Shown here in pieces: positions 5,167 through 12,527 of a stretch of DNA of 16,901 bases. Source of the DNA: Chloroflexota bacterium (GTDB taxonomy: Bacteria > Chloroflexota > Dehalococcoidia > SM23-28-2 > RBG-16-64-32); assembly GCA_022561095.1 (NCBI GenBank), contig JADFRV010000032.1:1-16901 (forward strand), written 5' to 3'. A model generated the notes under the pieces. The model was not told the DNA's origin and did not search any database. It was given only the letters and a program-made list of their open reading frames with translations. Each line of letters starts with the position of its first letter. The stretch's first letter is position 1. The translations under genes and the position numbers were made by a program.

Positions 5167-5326
5167 CTCTCAGATCGCCTCCCTATCGCCAAAAACCGCT
5201 GCGTCGGGCTGTGCGTATACCCCCAAAGGGTATGTATCAAACGGAAGGTAATGCTCATGAGCTTGAGGTGCGGAACTTTCGGAGCCAGTTGAGCTAAGTT
5301 TCAGCTTCAGCGAAGGGAGATAAGTA

Positions 5327-5701
5327 GTGGCTAAGGTTGCCATCATCCTGCAAGCGGGTCCCGGCTCTCACGAGAGCCATGCCCGCATGTTCCACAGCAT
5401 GATCTACTCTAAGGAGCTTAAGGAGAAGGGCCACGAGGTGCGCCTCGTATTCGATGGCGCGTCCACGGAGTGGCTGGCCAAATGGGGCGATCCCCAGGAC
5501 GGCGATGACCGGATGATGGGCGGGTTCTTTAGCCAGCTCAAGGACGCCGGCCTAACCTACGTGGTGTGCGATTTCTGCTCCGGCGCCTTCAGTGTCCACG
5601 ACAAGCTGAAGACCCAGGGCGAGCCGTTGGTTGCGGAGTACATGAACCATCCAAGCGTGGCAGGCCTCATTGACGAGGGCTTCCAGATTATCACGCTGTA
5701 G
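5327..5701 (+). CDS. DsrE-family protein
   Basis: A 124-residue soluble protein of the DsrE/DsrF-like fold. Evidence: the opening beta strand MAKVAIILQAGP, KELKEKGHEVRLVFDGASTEWL (29-50), the cysteine motif VCDFCSGAF (80-88; C81 and C84), and the end EYMNHPSVAGLIDEGFQIITL. Family members include sulfur-relay proteins, but many stand-alone copies have no known role. C81 sits where DsrE-like proteins often carry a functional cysteine, and the CxxC pair could bind sulfur or metal; that is inference. The GTG start at 5327 is preceded by GAAGGGAGA at a suitable distance. There are no sulfur-oxidation or tRNA-thiolation genes nearby, so I do not assign dsr or tus symbols. Three GC-rich inverted repeats follow the stop. 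Confidence 0.8.
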   Translation: MAKVAIILQAGPGSHESHARMFHSMIYSKELKEKGHEVRLVFDGASTEWLAKWGDPQDGDDRMMGGFFSQLKDAGLTYVVCDFCSGAFSVHDKLKTQGEPLVAEYMNHPSVAGLIDEGFQIITL

Positions 5702-5724
5702 CGATACGCCTCTCCGGACGGCAT

Positions 5725-5768
5725 GACGCCGCGGGAATGTCTGGGGAGGCAAACAGCCCCGCGGCGTC
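5725..5768 (+). terminator. 11-bp inverted repeat after the DsrE gene
   Basis: GACGCCGCGGG (5725-5735) and CCCGCGGCGTC (5758-5768) are perfect reverse complements around a 22-base loop, 24 bases after the dsrE-like stop. No U-run follows, so it may be a Rho-independent-like stop of the high-GC type, an mRNA 3'-end stabiliser or a palindromic repeat. Confidence 0.45.
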
Positions 5769-5770
5769 TA

Positions 5771-5813
5771 TCTGCCCGTTGCGGGCAGACCTGTCCCCGC
5801 CCCTGGCGGGGAC
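5771..5813. terminator. Two tandem tight hairpins between convergent genes
   Basis: TCTGCCCG (5771-5778)/CGGGCAGA (5782-5789) is an 8-bp stem with a TTG loop. GTCCCCGCC (5793-5801)/GGCGGGGAC (5805-5813) is a 9-bp stem with a CCT loop. Being symmetrical, they could stop transcription from both the dsrE-like gene and the ftsZ operon. The rest of the gap up to 5966 has weaker stems: GCCTGT/ACAGGC (5895-5911), and a bulged CGGGTCCC/GGGCCCG (5930-5959) just after the ftsZ stop. Confidence 0.5.
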
Positions 5814-5895
5814 GATCGTGCTAGCAGTCAAGCTGCGTTGGTCCTATCCTATGAGACCCTCCTTTCGCTCACGCCCACCGGAGCGGGCAGACCTG
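5781..5895. repeat. 13-base direct repeat between dsrE-like gene and ftsZ
   Basis: GCGGGCAGACCTG occurs at 5781-5793 and again at 5883-5895, in each case overlapping or abutting a hairpin. This suggests the gap contains copies or remnants of a short palindromic repeat element. Confidence 0.4.
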
Positions 5896-5966
5896 CCTGT
5901 GTCAGACAGGCGCGACTGCTTCGAAGTGCCGGGTCCCGCCTTGCCGGCAGCAGGGCCCGACGTTAG

Positions 5967-7088
5967 TTAACGGACGTTGACGGGTCGGCGAAGAAAGGTC
6001 GGCAGATCGGTGTCGGCCACGTTCTCCATGGCCTCCGACCGTATCCGCCGGAACTCCTCCTCTTCGGCTTGCGATCCGTATGTCTCCTGGGCGGTGAACC
6101 CCACAGCGATGAGCGTCAGCTTCACCTCCTCGCCAAGCGTGGGGTCGGTAGCGGTGCCGAATATGATCTCCGCGTCCGGGTTCACCACCTCGGCGATAAT
6201 CTGGGCCGCCATGTTCAGCTCGTGCAGGCCCAGGTCGCCGGAGCTGGTGATGTTGAACAGGACACCGGTGGCGCCGTGGATATTGACGTCCAGCAGGGGG
6301 CTGGAGACGGCGGCCTGAGCGGCCTCGACGGCCCTGTTCTCGCCGCTGGAGCGGCCGATCGCCATGAGGGCGGGGCCGGCATCCGCCATGATGCGACGGA
6401 TGTCGGCGAAGTCCAGGTTGATGTCTCCGGGCATGGTGATCAGCTCGGAGATGCCGTCTATCCCCTGGCGCAGCACCTCGTCGGCCATGAGGAACGACTC
6501 GACGACAGTCGTCTTCTCGTCGGCGAGGGCCAGCAGCCGGTCGTTAGGGATGACGATGAGCGTATCGACCTCCTGCTGGAGGTTGGCGACGCCGCCATCG
6601 GCGTTTGCCTTGCGCTTGGCCCCCTCGAAGGAGAACGGTCTGGTAACGATGGCGACGGTGAGGGCGCCGGCGTCTTTGGCTAATTGGGCTATCACGGGCG
6701 CGGCGCCGGTGCCGGTACCGCCGCCCATGCCGGCGGTGATGAACACCATATCCGCGTCCTTGATCGCCTCCTTGATCTCATCGCGGGAGTCCTCGGCGGC
6801 CTGGCGGCCGCGATCCGGGTCGCCGCCCACGCCCAGCCCACGCGTTATGCGGTCGCCGATGCGGATGCGGCTCTCCGCGTCGCAGCGCATGAGGGCCTGG
6901 GTATCCGTGTTAATCCCCACGAACTCAACACCCTGGATGCGGGCCTCCACCATGCGGTTGACGGCGTTGCAGCCGCCGCCGCCCACGCCCACCACCTTGA
7001 TGGGGGGGAGTCCGTCTAGGTCTATGCCTGCCACTGCGTCCTCCTTTCCCTCTTGAGGGTCGATCGGGTATAGCGTTTGCTGGGTCAT
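5967..7088 (-). CDS. ftsZ: Cell division GTPase FtsZ
   Basis: FtsZ is the tubulin-like GTPase that forms the cytokinetic ring. The 373-residue frame shows GVGGGGCNAVNRM (34-46), the tubulin signature GGGTGTGAAP (122-131), the T7 synergy loop NLDFAD (224-229, catalytic D226 and D229) and the C-terminal FtsA/membrane-adaptor peptide DLPTFLRRP (361-369). The linker before that peptide is very short (~25 residues) and Glu-rich. The ATG at 7088 lies 4 bases after the ftsA stop but has only a weak AGAG site. An internal GTG at 7034 (codon 19) has AAAGGAGG at ideal spacing and would give the usual FtsZ N-terminal length, so it may be the main start. It is the last gene of the dcw block. Confidence 0.97.
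   Translation of the reverse strand: MTQQTLYPIDPQEGKEDAVAGIDLDGLPPIKVVGVGGGGCNAVNRMVEARIQGVEFVGINTDTQALMRCDAESRIRIGDRITRGLGVGGDPDRGRQAAEDSRDEIKEAIKDADMVFITAGMGGGTGTGAAPVIAQLAKDAGALTVAIVTRPFSFEGAKRKANADGGVANLQQEVDTLIVIPNDRLLALADEKTTVVESFLMADEVLRQGIDGISELITMPGDINLDFADIRRIMADAGPALMAIGRSSGENRAVEAAQAAVSSPLLDVNIHGATGVLFNITSSGDLGLHELNMAAQIIAEVVNPDAEIIFGTATDPTLGEEVKLTLIAVGFTAQETYGSQAEEEEFRRIRSEAMENVADTDLPTFLRRPVNVR
7032..7045 (-). promoter_or_regulatory. Strong internal ribosome site and alternative FtsZ start
   Basis: AGGAGG (7045-7040) then ACGCA then GTG (7034-7032), in the ftsZ frame. Starting here gives MAGIDLDGLPPIKVVGVGGG, a normal FtsZ N-terminus. The upstream ATG adds 18 residues I cannot match to the family. 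Confidence 0.55.
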
Positions 7089-7092
7089 CTCT

Positions 7093-8340
7093 CTACTGCG
7101 GGATGAGCGCCTTCAACCACCGTTTGGCGGTATCCAGCACCCCACTGAACGCGAACGGTGATTTGAGGCTGATGCCTGGTTTGTGGCCATTGTGCCCGTT
7201 CTCCAGGATCGACCAGTGCAGCAGGCCCACGCTGGCCGCGTAGGCCGGGTCGTTTAACGTGTCGGCCAGGCCGTGGATCCCCCGCGGCCGGCCGATGCGT
7301 ACGGGCATACGCAGCACCTGCTCGGCCAGCTCGTCGATGCCGGGGAGGCTGGCCGAGCCGCCGGTGAGGACGAGGCCGGCTGCCACCATCTCGTCGAATC
7401 CGGCGCGTTTGGCGTCGATGTAGATCATCTCCAGTATCTCCTCCACGCGGGCCTGGAGGATCTCCGCGACACGGCGGCGGGACGTCTCCTTCCGGCGCTG
7501 GCCGCCGAACGCTTCCAGCTCGACAACGTCCTCAGGGTTGATCTGGGAGGGCAGCGCGGAACCGTACTCCGTCTTCAGCTCCTCGACGGCGGAGAAGGGG
7601 GCGCGCAGGCCGGCGACCAGATCGTGGGTCAGGTGGTAGCCTCCTACCGGCAGCACAGAGGTGTGGAACACGGCGCCGTCCACAAACACGGCGATGCCGG
7701 TGGTGCCGCCGCCGATGTCCGCCACTATGATGCCCTGGCGTTTCTCCTCCTCCTCCAGCACCGCCTGCGCTGCCGCCATGGGGGAAAGAACCAGTGCTTC
7801 TACCTGGACGCCGGCGCCTTCCACGCACTGGGTGAGGTTCTGCACGGCGGTGAGGGAGCCGCTTACGATATGCGTCTCCATGTCCAGGCGCTGGCCGTAC
7901 ATCCCTACCGGATCGCTGACCTGCTCCTGCCCGTCGACGACGAAGAAGCGGGGGACGACGTGCAGTATCTCGCGGTTGGTGGGGAGGTTCAGTGCCTGGG
8001 CCTCCTCAACGGCGCGGTCGATGTCCTGCTGGGTGATAGGCCGCTCACGGCCGGGGATGGTGGCGACGCCGCGGTTGTTCAGCGAGTTCACGTGGTTGCC
8101 GCTGATGCTTACGTGGGCGCTCAGCACGCGGCTGCCGCTGGAGCGCTCCGCCTTCTCGACGGAGCTGGCTATCGCCTCCGTCGCTTCCTGGATATTGTCC
8201 ACCATCCCTTTCTTGACGCCCTGGGAGGCGGTTATGCCCACGCCGAGGATGCGCACGTCCACATCCGGGGTGAGCTCGCCGACGAGGGTGCATATCTTGC
8301 TGCTACCCACGTCTATGGAGGTCAGGATGTTGTCTTTCAC
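7093..8340 (-). CDS. ftsA: Cell division protein FtsA
   Basis: FtsA is the actin-like ATPase that tethers FtsZ filaments to the membrane. It has 415 residues, a typical length. Visible motifs are the phosphate-1 loop TSIDVGSSKICTLVGE (7-22), the SHS2/1C subdomain region (LGVGITASQGVKKGMV, 32-47), the phosphate-2 loop ADIGGGTTGIAVF (207-219), the adenosine motif VLTGGSASLPGIDELAE, and a C-terminal amphipathic membrane-targeting end DTAKRWLKALIPQ. The GTG start at 8340 has AGGAGG about 10 bases upstream, and no closer in-frame start exists. It follows ftsQ by 21 bp and precedes ftsZ by 4 bp. Confidence 0.96.
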   Translation of the reverse strand: MKDNILTSIDVGSSKICTLVGELTPDVDVRILGVGITASQGVKKGMVDNIQEATEAIASSVEKAERSSGSRVLSAHVSISGNHVNSLNNRGVATIPGRERPITQQDIDRAVEEAQALNLPTNREILHVVPRFFVVDGQEQVSDPVGMYGQRLDMETHIVSGSLTAVQNLTQCVEGAGVQVEALVLSPMAAAQAVLEEEEKRQGIIVADIGGGTTGIAVFVDGAVFHTSVLPVGGYHLTHDLVAGLRAPFSAVEELKTEYGSALPSQINPEDVVELEAFGGQRRKETSRRRVAEILQARVEEILEMIYIDAKRAGFDEMVAAGLVLTGGSASLPGIDELAEQVLRMPVRIGRPRGIHGLADTLNDPAYAASVGLLHWSILENGHNGHKPGISLKSPFAFSGVLDTAKRWLKALIPQ

Positions 8341-8361
8341 CTCGTCATCGCCTCCTTTCGC

Positions 8362-9144
8362 TCATTGGAAAGACGGGCGGTCGCGGAAGCGCAGATCGAG
8401 TACGTGGCCTGCCATGGCCCCGCGCCCGATGTCCTCTTCCACCGTCTTCCAGACCGCCAGCTTGTACTCAACGTTCCGGCTGTCGCCTATGACCACGCGG
8501 TAATTCGCATCGGTCACCACGGACAGCCCCTTCTCCGGTGTGTACTCGAAATTTGTGATCCTGAGGGCGAGCTGGTCCGGCACGAACTTGAGCAGCGCTT
8601 GGGCCAGGCGTACGGCGTCCGTGTCGACGCGGTCGCCGGGAGATAAGTTCGCCGGGTCGCCGACATCGTGAATGACGGGGGCGCCCTTAGGCGGCTTCAC
8701 GTTGGGCAGGATGACCCCCTCGCTGTCGATGACGTAGGACGTGCCGGCCAGGTCCCAGTAGCCCCAAGGTGTGCGCTCTATCACCTCGATGCGCACCTTG
8801 TTGGGCCATCGGCGCTGGGCGTGGACCCCTTTGACGAGTGGCAAGGCGACGATGCGCGCTTCGGCGTCATCCAGAGGGATGCTGAACATGCTGGCGCCCT
8901 CAAGGTCAGCCAGCTCGGCGATCCGTTCTGGGCTGGTGCTGGTGGCGTTTACCACCTGTACCTCCTGCACCCGCAGCAGGGGCGAGCGGTAGAGGACCAC
9001 CGCGCCGGCAACTGCCGCCAGCAGGGCGAGAAAGATGAGGGTGCGGCGCCAGCGCAGACGCCGCTGCCTGCGTTCCGTCTTTTCGTCAGGGAGGACGTAG
9101 CCCTTGAGGGCGCGCCGGCGCTTTCCGGGTTTGTGCTTATACAC
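8362..9144 (-). CDS. ftsQ: Cell division protein FtsQ/DivIB
   Basis: A 260-residue bitopic divisome scaffold protein. A very basic cytoplasmic tail (1-34, many Arg/Lys) leads to one membrane helix at about 35-52. A POTRA domain follows (LLRVQEVQVVNATSTSPERI from 56; WPNKVRIEVIERTPWGYW) and then the FtsQ beta domain (VIDSEGVILP, GLSVVTDANYRVVIGD, VLDLRFRDRPSFQ). The GTG start at 9144 overlaps the ddl stop by 8 bases, indicating coupling. Motifs and the ddl-ftsQ-ftsA order make the call secure despite the family's low sequence conservation. Confidence 0.92.
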   Translation of the reverse strand: MYKHKPGKRRRALKGYVLPDEKTERRQRRLRWRRTLIFLALLAAVAGAVVLYRSPLLRVQEVQVVNATSTSPERIAELADLEGASMFSIPLDDAEARIVALPLVKGVHAQRRWPNKVRIEVIERTPWGYWDLAGTSYVIDSEGVILPNVKPPKGAPVIHDVGDPANLSPGDRVDTDAVRLAQALLKFVPDQLALRITNFEYTPEKGLSVVTDANYRVVIGDSRNVEYKLAVWKTVEEDIGRGAMAGHVLDLRFRDRPSFQ

Positions 9145-10210
9145 AACGGCGCTTCTCCTCGTGCCGCTCCAGCGCCAGCTCGATAAGGCGGGTAATCAGG
9201 TCTCTGTAGGGTAGGCCTGCGTGCTCCCACAGCTTTGGATACATGCTCATGGGGGTGAAGCCGGGGATAGTGTTCACCTCGTTGAGGATGAGGTGCTCCT
9301 GCGGTGTGAAGAAGAAGTCCACGCGGGCCAGTCCGGCGCAGTCTATCGCCTTGTAAGCCGCCAGCGCCATAGCGCGGGCCTCCTCGGCGGCCTGAGGCGG
9401 GATATCGGCGGGGATATGGAGCTGCGTGCTCGGGTCGTCGTATTTGGCGCGGTAGTCGTAGAACTCGCCCTCAAACGTGATCTCGCCTGGTGGCGACGCT
9501 TCCGGCTCGTCGTTACCCAGCACCGCCACCTCGACCTGACGCCCCTCCACGGCGACCTCGACCAGCGCCTTGCGATCGTAACGGAACGCCTCCTCCAGCG
9601 CCTCGTCCAGGTCCTCGCGGGAGCGGGCTTTAGAGGTGCCGATGCTGGAGCCGCTGTTGGCGGGCTTGACGAAGGAAGGGTAGGGGATGGCGGCCTCAAC
9701 CTCGCGGGAGACGGCGGCCGGATCGTCGCGCCAGCGGGAGGCGAGGACGACGACGTCCTCTGGCATCGGGAAGCCGTGCTGGCGGAAGATCGTCTTCTGA
9801 AGCGCCTTGTCCATCCCCAGAGCGCTGGCGGCCACCCCCGCGCCCACATACGGCACCCCCGCCAGCTCCAAGAACCCCTGCAGGGTGCCGTCCTCGCCGT
9901 TGGTGCCGTGGATGAGGGGGAAGACCGCGTCCAGGCGGCGCAGGGCGCCCAGGGCCTTGGTGCGGTGCAGGATGCCCTCTCCCAGCGGCTCCTCAAGGGC
10001 TGAGAACTTCTCCAAGCGTATGGAGGTGAGGGCGCGCTCGCTATCGGCCGGGGTGAGCCATGTCCCCTGTCTGGTGACGCCGATGGGCACGGTCTGGAAA
10101 CGGTCCGCGTCCAGGGCGGCCATCACCGCCTGGGCGGAGACCACGGAGACCTCGTGCTCGGCGGAGCGGCCGCCGAACAGGATGCCGACCTTCAGACGCT
10201 TGCCTGCCAT
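9137..10210 (-). CDS. ddl: D-alanine--D-alanine ligase
   Basis: Ddl joins two D-alanines with ATP for the peptidoglycan stem peptide. The 357-residue ATP-grasp enzyme shows GGRSAEHEVSVVSA (13-26), HGTNGEDGTLQG (101-112), FVKPANSGSSIGTSK (180-194), an omega loop FYDYRAKY (250-257) typical of D-Ala-D-Ala (not D-Ala-D-Lac) ligases, and NEVNTIPGFTPMSMYP (310-325). I place the start at ATG 10210: it shares one base with the murB stop (TGATG), has GGGGGAG just upstream, and gives the canonical MAGKRLKVGILFGG start. The longer reading upstream to 10411 is only murB in another frame. Confidence 0.96.
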   Translation of the reverse strand: MAGKRLKVGILFGGRSAEHEVSVVSAQAVMAALDADRFQTVPIGVTRQGTWLTPADSERALTSIRLEKFSALEEPLGEGILHRTKALGALRRLDAVFPLIHGTNGEDGTLQGFLELAGVPYVGAGVAASALGMDKALQKTIFRQHGFPMPEDVVVLASRWRDDPAAVSREVEAAIPYPSFVKPANSGSSIGTSKARSREDLDEALEEAFRYDRKALVEVAVEGRQVEVAVLGNDEPEASPPGEITFEGEFYDYRAKYDDPSTQLHIPADIPPQAAEEARAMALAAYKAIDCAGLARVDFFFTPQEHLILNEVNTIPGFTPMSMYPKLWEHAGLPYRDLITRLIELALERHEEKRRCV

Positions 10211-11127
10211 CAGGGCTCCCCCGCCATAGCGACTTCGTTCGCCAGCTCGATGCCGAAGCGCTCCCGTACCCGGGAGCGGGCCAGCTCCATTAGGGCGAGG
10301 GCGTCGACGGCCTTGGCGCCGCCCAGGTTGAGGAAGAAGTTGGTGTGCTGCTGAGAGATCTCCGTGTTGCCGATGCGGTGGCCGCGTAGCCCTACCTGAT
10401 CGACTAGCCACCAGGCGGGATGCTCCGCCGGGTTCTTAAACATGGAGCCGGCGTTGCGGCCGCGGGGCTGCGCGGCCAGGCGGCGGGCGTCCAACTCGCG
10501 CACGTGGGCCCGAAGCTCGTCGGGGTCTCCCTTCTGCAGCGACAGGTCTACGGAGAGGACCACGTGGCCCTTCAAGGCGCCGCGGGTGAAGGCGCTGTTG
10601 CGGTAGTCCAGGGTCAGCTCCTCGGGCCGCAGCTCCAGGATGCCGTTTTGGGGATCGACTACGCGGATGCCCTTCAGGTTGTCCAGTAGGGACTTGCCGT
10701 AAGCACCGGCGTTGTAGACGGCGGCGCCGCCCAGGGTGCCGGGGATGCCGCAGGCCCACTCGATGCCGCCGTAGCCGGCGAAGGAGAGGCGGCGGGCCAG
10801 GGCGGCGAAGCTTACGCCGCTGGCCGCGCGAACCCTAAACCCAGCGCCGTTGGGTGTGGGGCCTTCCACCTGCTCCGTCGCGTTCTCGATCACCAGCCCC
10901 CGGATGCCGCCGTCCAGGATGAGGACGTTGGAGCCGGCGCCCAGGATGAACACGGGCACGTCGTGCTGGTGGGCGGCTCGCAGGGCGGCCCGGAGCTGCT
11001 CCTCGCTGTGAGCGGCGAAGTAGACGTCGGCCGGGCCGCCGATGCCGAACGTGTTGTGGCGGTGCAGCGGCTCGTCCAGGAGGGCAGGCCCCAGCGCTCG
11101 CAGCTCGTCCAGGAACGCTTCGTTCAT
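10210..11127 (-). CDS. murB: UDP-N-acetylenolpyruvoylglucosamine reductase MurB
   Basis: An FAD- and NADPH-dependent enzyme making UDP-MurNAc. The 305-residue frame has NTFGIGG (25-31), the FAD motif GAGSNVL (63-69), GIPGTLGGA (127-135), DYRNSAF with Arg176, GSMFKNP with proton-donor Ser228 (227-233), and NEVAMAGEP with Glu298 at the C-terminus. Length fits the shorter MurB type without the E. coli-like insert. The ATG overlaps the murC stop (ATGA, 11124-11127). Confidence 0.96.
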   Translation of the reverse strand: MNEAFLDELRALGPALLDEPLHRHNTFGIGGPADVYFAAHSEEQLRAALRAAHQHDVPVFILGAGSNVLILDGGIRGLVIENATEQVEGPTPNGAGFRVRAASGVSFAALARRLSFAGYGGIEWACGIPGTLGGAAVYNAGAYGKSLLDNLKGIRVVDPQNGILELRPEELTLDYRNSAFTRGALKGHVVLSVDLSLQKGDPDELRAHVRELDARRLAAQPRGRNAGSMFKNPAEHPAWWLVDQVGLRGHRIGNTEISQQHTNFFLNLGGAKAVDALALMELARSRVRERFGIELANEVAMAGEP

Positions 11128-12527
11128 CGTCTCTCCAGCGTCTCCAGGACCGTCGGCCCGACCTTCTCGATGTCGCCCGCGCCGATGGCGAAGAAGACAT
11201 CGCCGGGCTCTAGCATCGCGGCCACGGCCGCCGCCGACTGCTCCAGGTCGCCGGCGTAGCGGGCTGGCGGCTCGGTGATCTCTTCGGCTAGCTGCTGAGC
11301 GGTCATGCCCGCCGTCGGCTCCTCGCGGGCGGCGTACGTCTCCGCGATGAGCAGAACGTCGCAGTTCGCGAAGCAGGTGCGGAAGCCGTCCAGAAGGTAT
11401 TGGGTGCGGCTGTAGGTGTGAGGCTGGAACAGGCAGACGAGGCGACGGCCGGGAAAGCGCTCGCGGGCGGCGGCCAGCGTGGCGCGCACCTCCGTCGGGT
11501 GGTGAGCGTAGTCGTCCACGATCGTGACTCCGGCGGCCTCACCTAGGTGCTGGAAGCGACGGCGGACGCCGCGGAACTCGGCGACCGACCGCTGTACGGT
11601 CTCAACCGGCAGGCCCAGGATGCTCCCCACTGCTATCGCCCCCAAGGCATTGCTCACGTTATAGATTCCCGGCAATCGCGTTTCGAACGTCGCGTAGACC
11701 TCTCCGCCGCATTCTACCACAAAAGCATACCCGTCTACACCCTTACTCAAAATATCATTCGCCCGCCATTCGGCGGAAGGGTCGAGACCGTAGGAGACGA
11801 CGTGGACGGGGGGGTTCACGTCGCCTCCTATGGTCTCGGGCAGGATTGCCTGCAGTGCAGGGTCTTCTCTGCAGGCCACGATGTAACCGTTTGGCTGGAC
11901 CTGGGAGAGAAACTGACGGAAGGCGTCCTTCAGCCTCTCGTATGAGCCGTAGGTGTCCAGGTGGTCCGGCTCCACGTTGGTGACGAGAGCGATGTCCGGG
12001 TGGTAGTTGAGGAAGGCAGCGTCGAACTCGTCCGCCTCGACGACGAAGTCTGGGCCCTCACCCGCCATGGCGTTGGTGTCAAGGCCGATCATCTCGCCGC
12101 CCAGCATGAAGGTTGGCGAGCGGCCCGCTTGCGACAGGATAAAGGCGATGAGCGAGCTGGTGGTGGTCTTGCCGTGACTGCCGGCCACGGCGATGCTGCG
12201 CTTCCCCTCCATGAGGCGGGCCACCATCTGGGCCCTCTTCAGGGTGGGGAGGCCGCGGCGTCGCGCCTCCACCAGCTCCGGGTTGTCTTCGGGGGCGGCG
12301 GAGGTGTAGACGACCATCTCCGCGTCCCCAACGTGGGCGGCGTCATGACCGTGGCTCACGCTGACGCCCAGCGTCTCCAACCGCTCAGTGAGCGGCGTCA
12401 GCTGGAGGTCGGAGCCGGAGACGGTGTGGCCGCGGGCGCGCAGGATCTGGGCGATGGCGGACATGTGGATGCCGCCCGCGCCCACCAGATGCACCCGTTG
12501 CGGTATCGCTTTCACCGCCGTCCTCAT
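11124..12527 (-). CDS. murC: UDP-N-acetylmuramate--L-alanine ligase MurC
   Basis: MurC adds L-Ala to UDP-MurNAc, the first ATP-dependent stem-peptide step. It has 467 residues in the usual three Mur-ligase domains: N-terminal Rossmann VHLVGAGGIHMSAIA (12-26), P-loop GSHGKTTT (116-123), EADEFDAAF (164-172) with TNVEPDHLDTYGSYE, and a C-terminal domain with DDYAHHPTEV (338-347) and FQPHTYSRT (367-375), both typical of MurC. The glycine loop reads GAGGIHMS where GIGGxGMS is common, a mild change. The ATG overlaps the murG stop by four bases (ATGA). It lies between murG and murB, as in many dcw clusters. Confidence 0.97.
   Translation of the reverse strand: MRTAVKAIPQRVHLVGAGGIHMSAIAQILRARGHTVSGSDLQLTPLTERLETLGVSVSHGHDAAHVGDAEMVVYTSAAPEDNPELVEARRRGLPTLKRAQMVARLMEGKRSIAVAGSHGKTTTSSLIAFILSQAGRSPTFMLGGEMIGLDTNAMAGEGPDFVVEADEFDAAFLNYHPDIALVTNVEPDHLDTYGSYERLKDAFRQFLSQVQPNGYIVACREDPALQAILPETIGGDVNPPVHVVSYGLDPSAEWRANDILSKGVDGYAFVVECGGEVYATFETRLPGIYNVSNALGAIAVGSILGLPVETVQRSVAEFRGVRRRFQHLGEAAGVTIVDDYAHHPTEVRATLAAARERFPGRRLVCLFQPHTYSRTQYLLDGFRTCFANCDVLLIAETYAAREEPTAGMTAQQLAEEITEPPARYAGDLEQSAAAVAAMLEPGDVFFAIGAGDIEKVGPTVLETLERR

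Noticed and set aside
5119..5326. Possible tRNA or small RNA in the gap before the DsrE gene
   Set aside because: Only two 6-bp stems are present; no cloverleaf, CCA end or conserved T-loop could be found.
5737..5970. 77-codon plus-strand frame in the dsrE-ftsZ gap
   Set aside because: It runs through several perfect hairpins and ends in ftsZ; no ribosome site and no protein-like pattern.
7273..8646. A 457-codon plus-strand frame opposite ftsA and ftsQ
   Set aside because: Antisense to FtsA motifs; His/Val/Asp/Gly-rich shadow composition.
10211..10411. 67-residue extension of Ddl
   Set aside because: It lies wholly within murB in another frame; the TGATG junction and the canonical N-terminus support the start at 10210.
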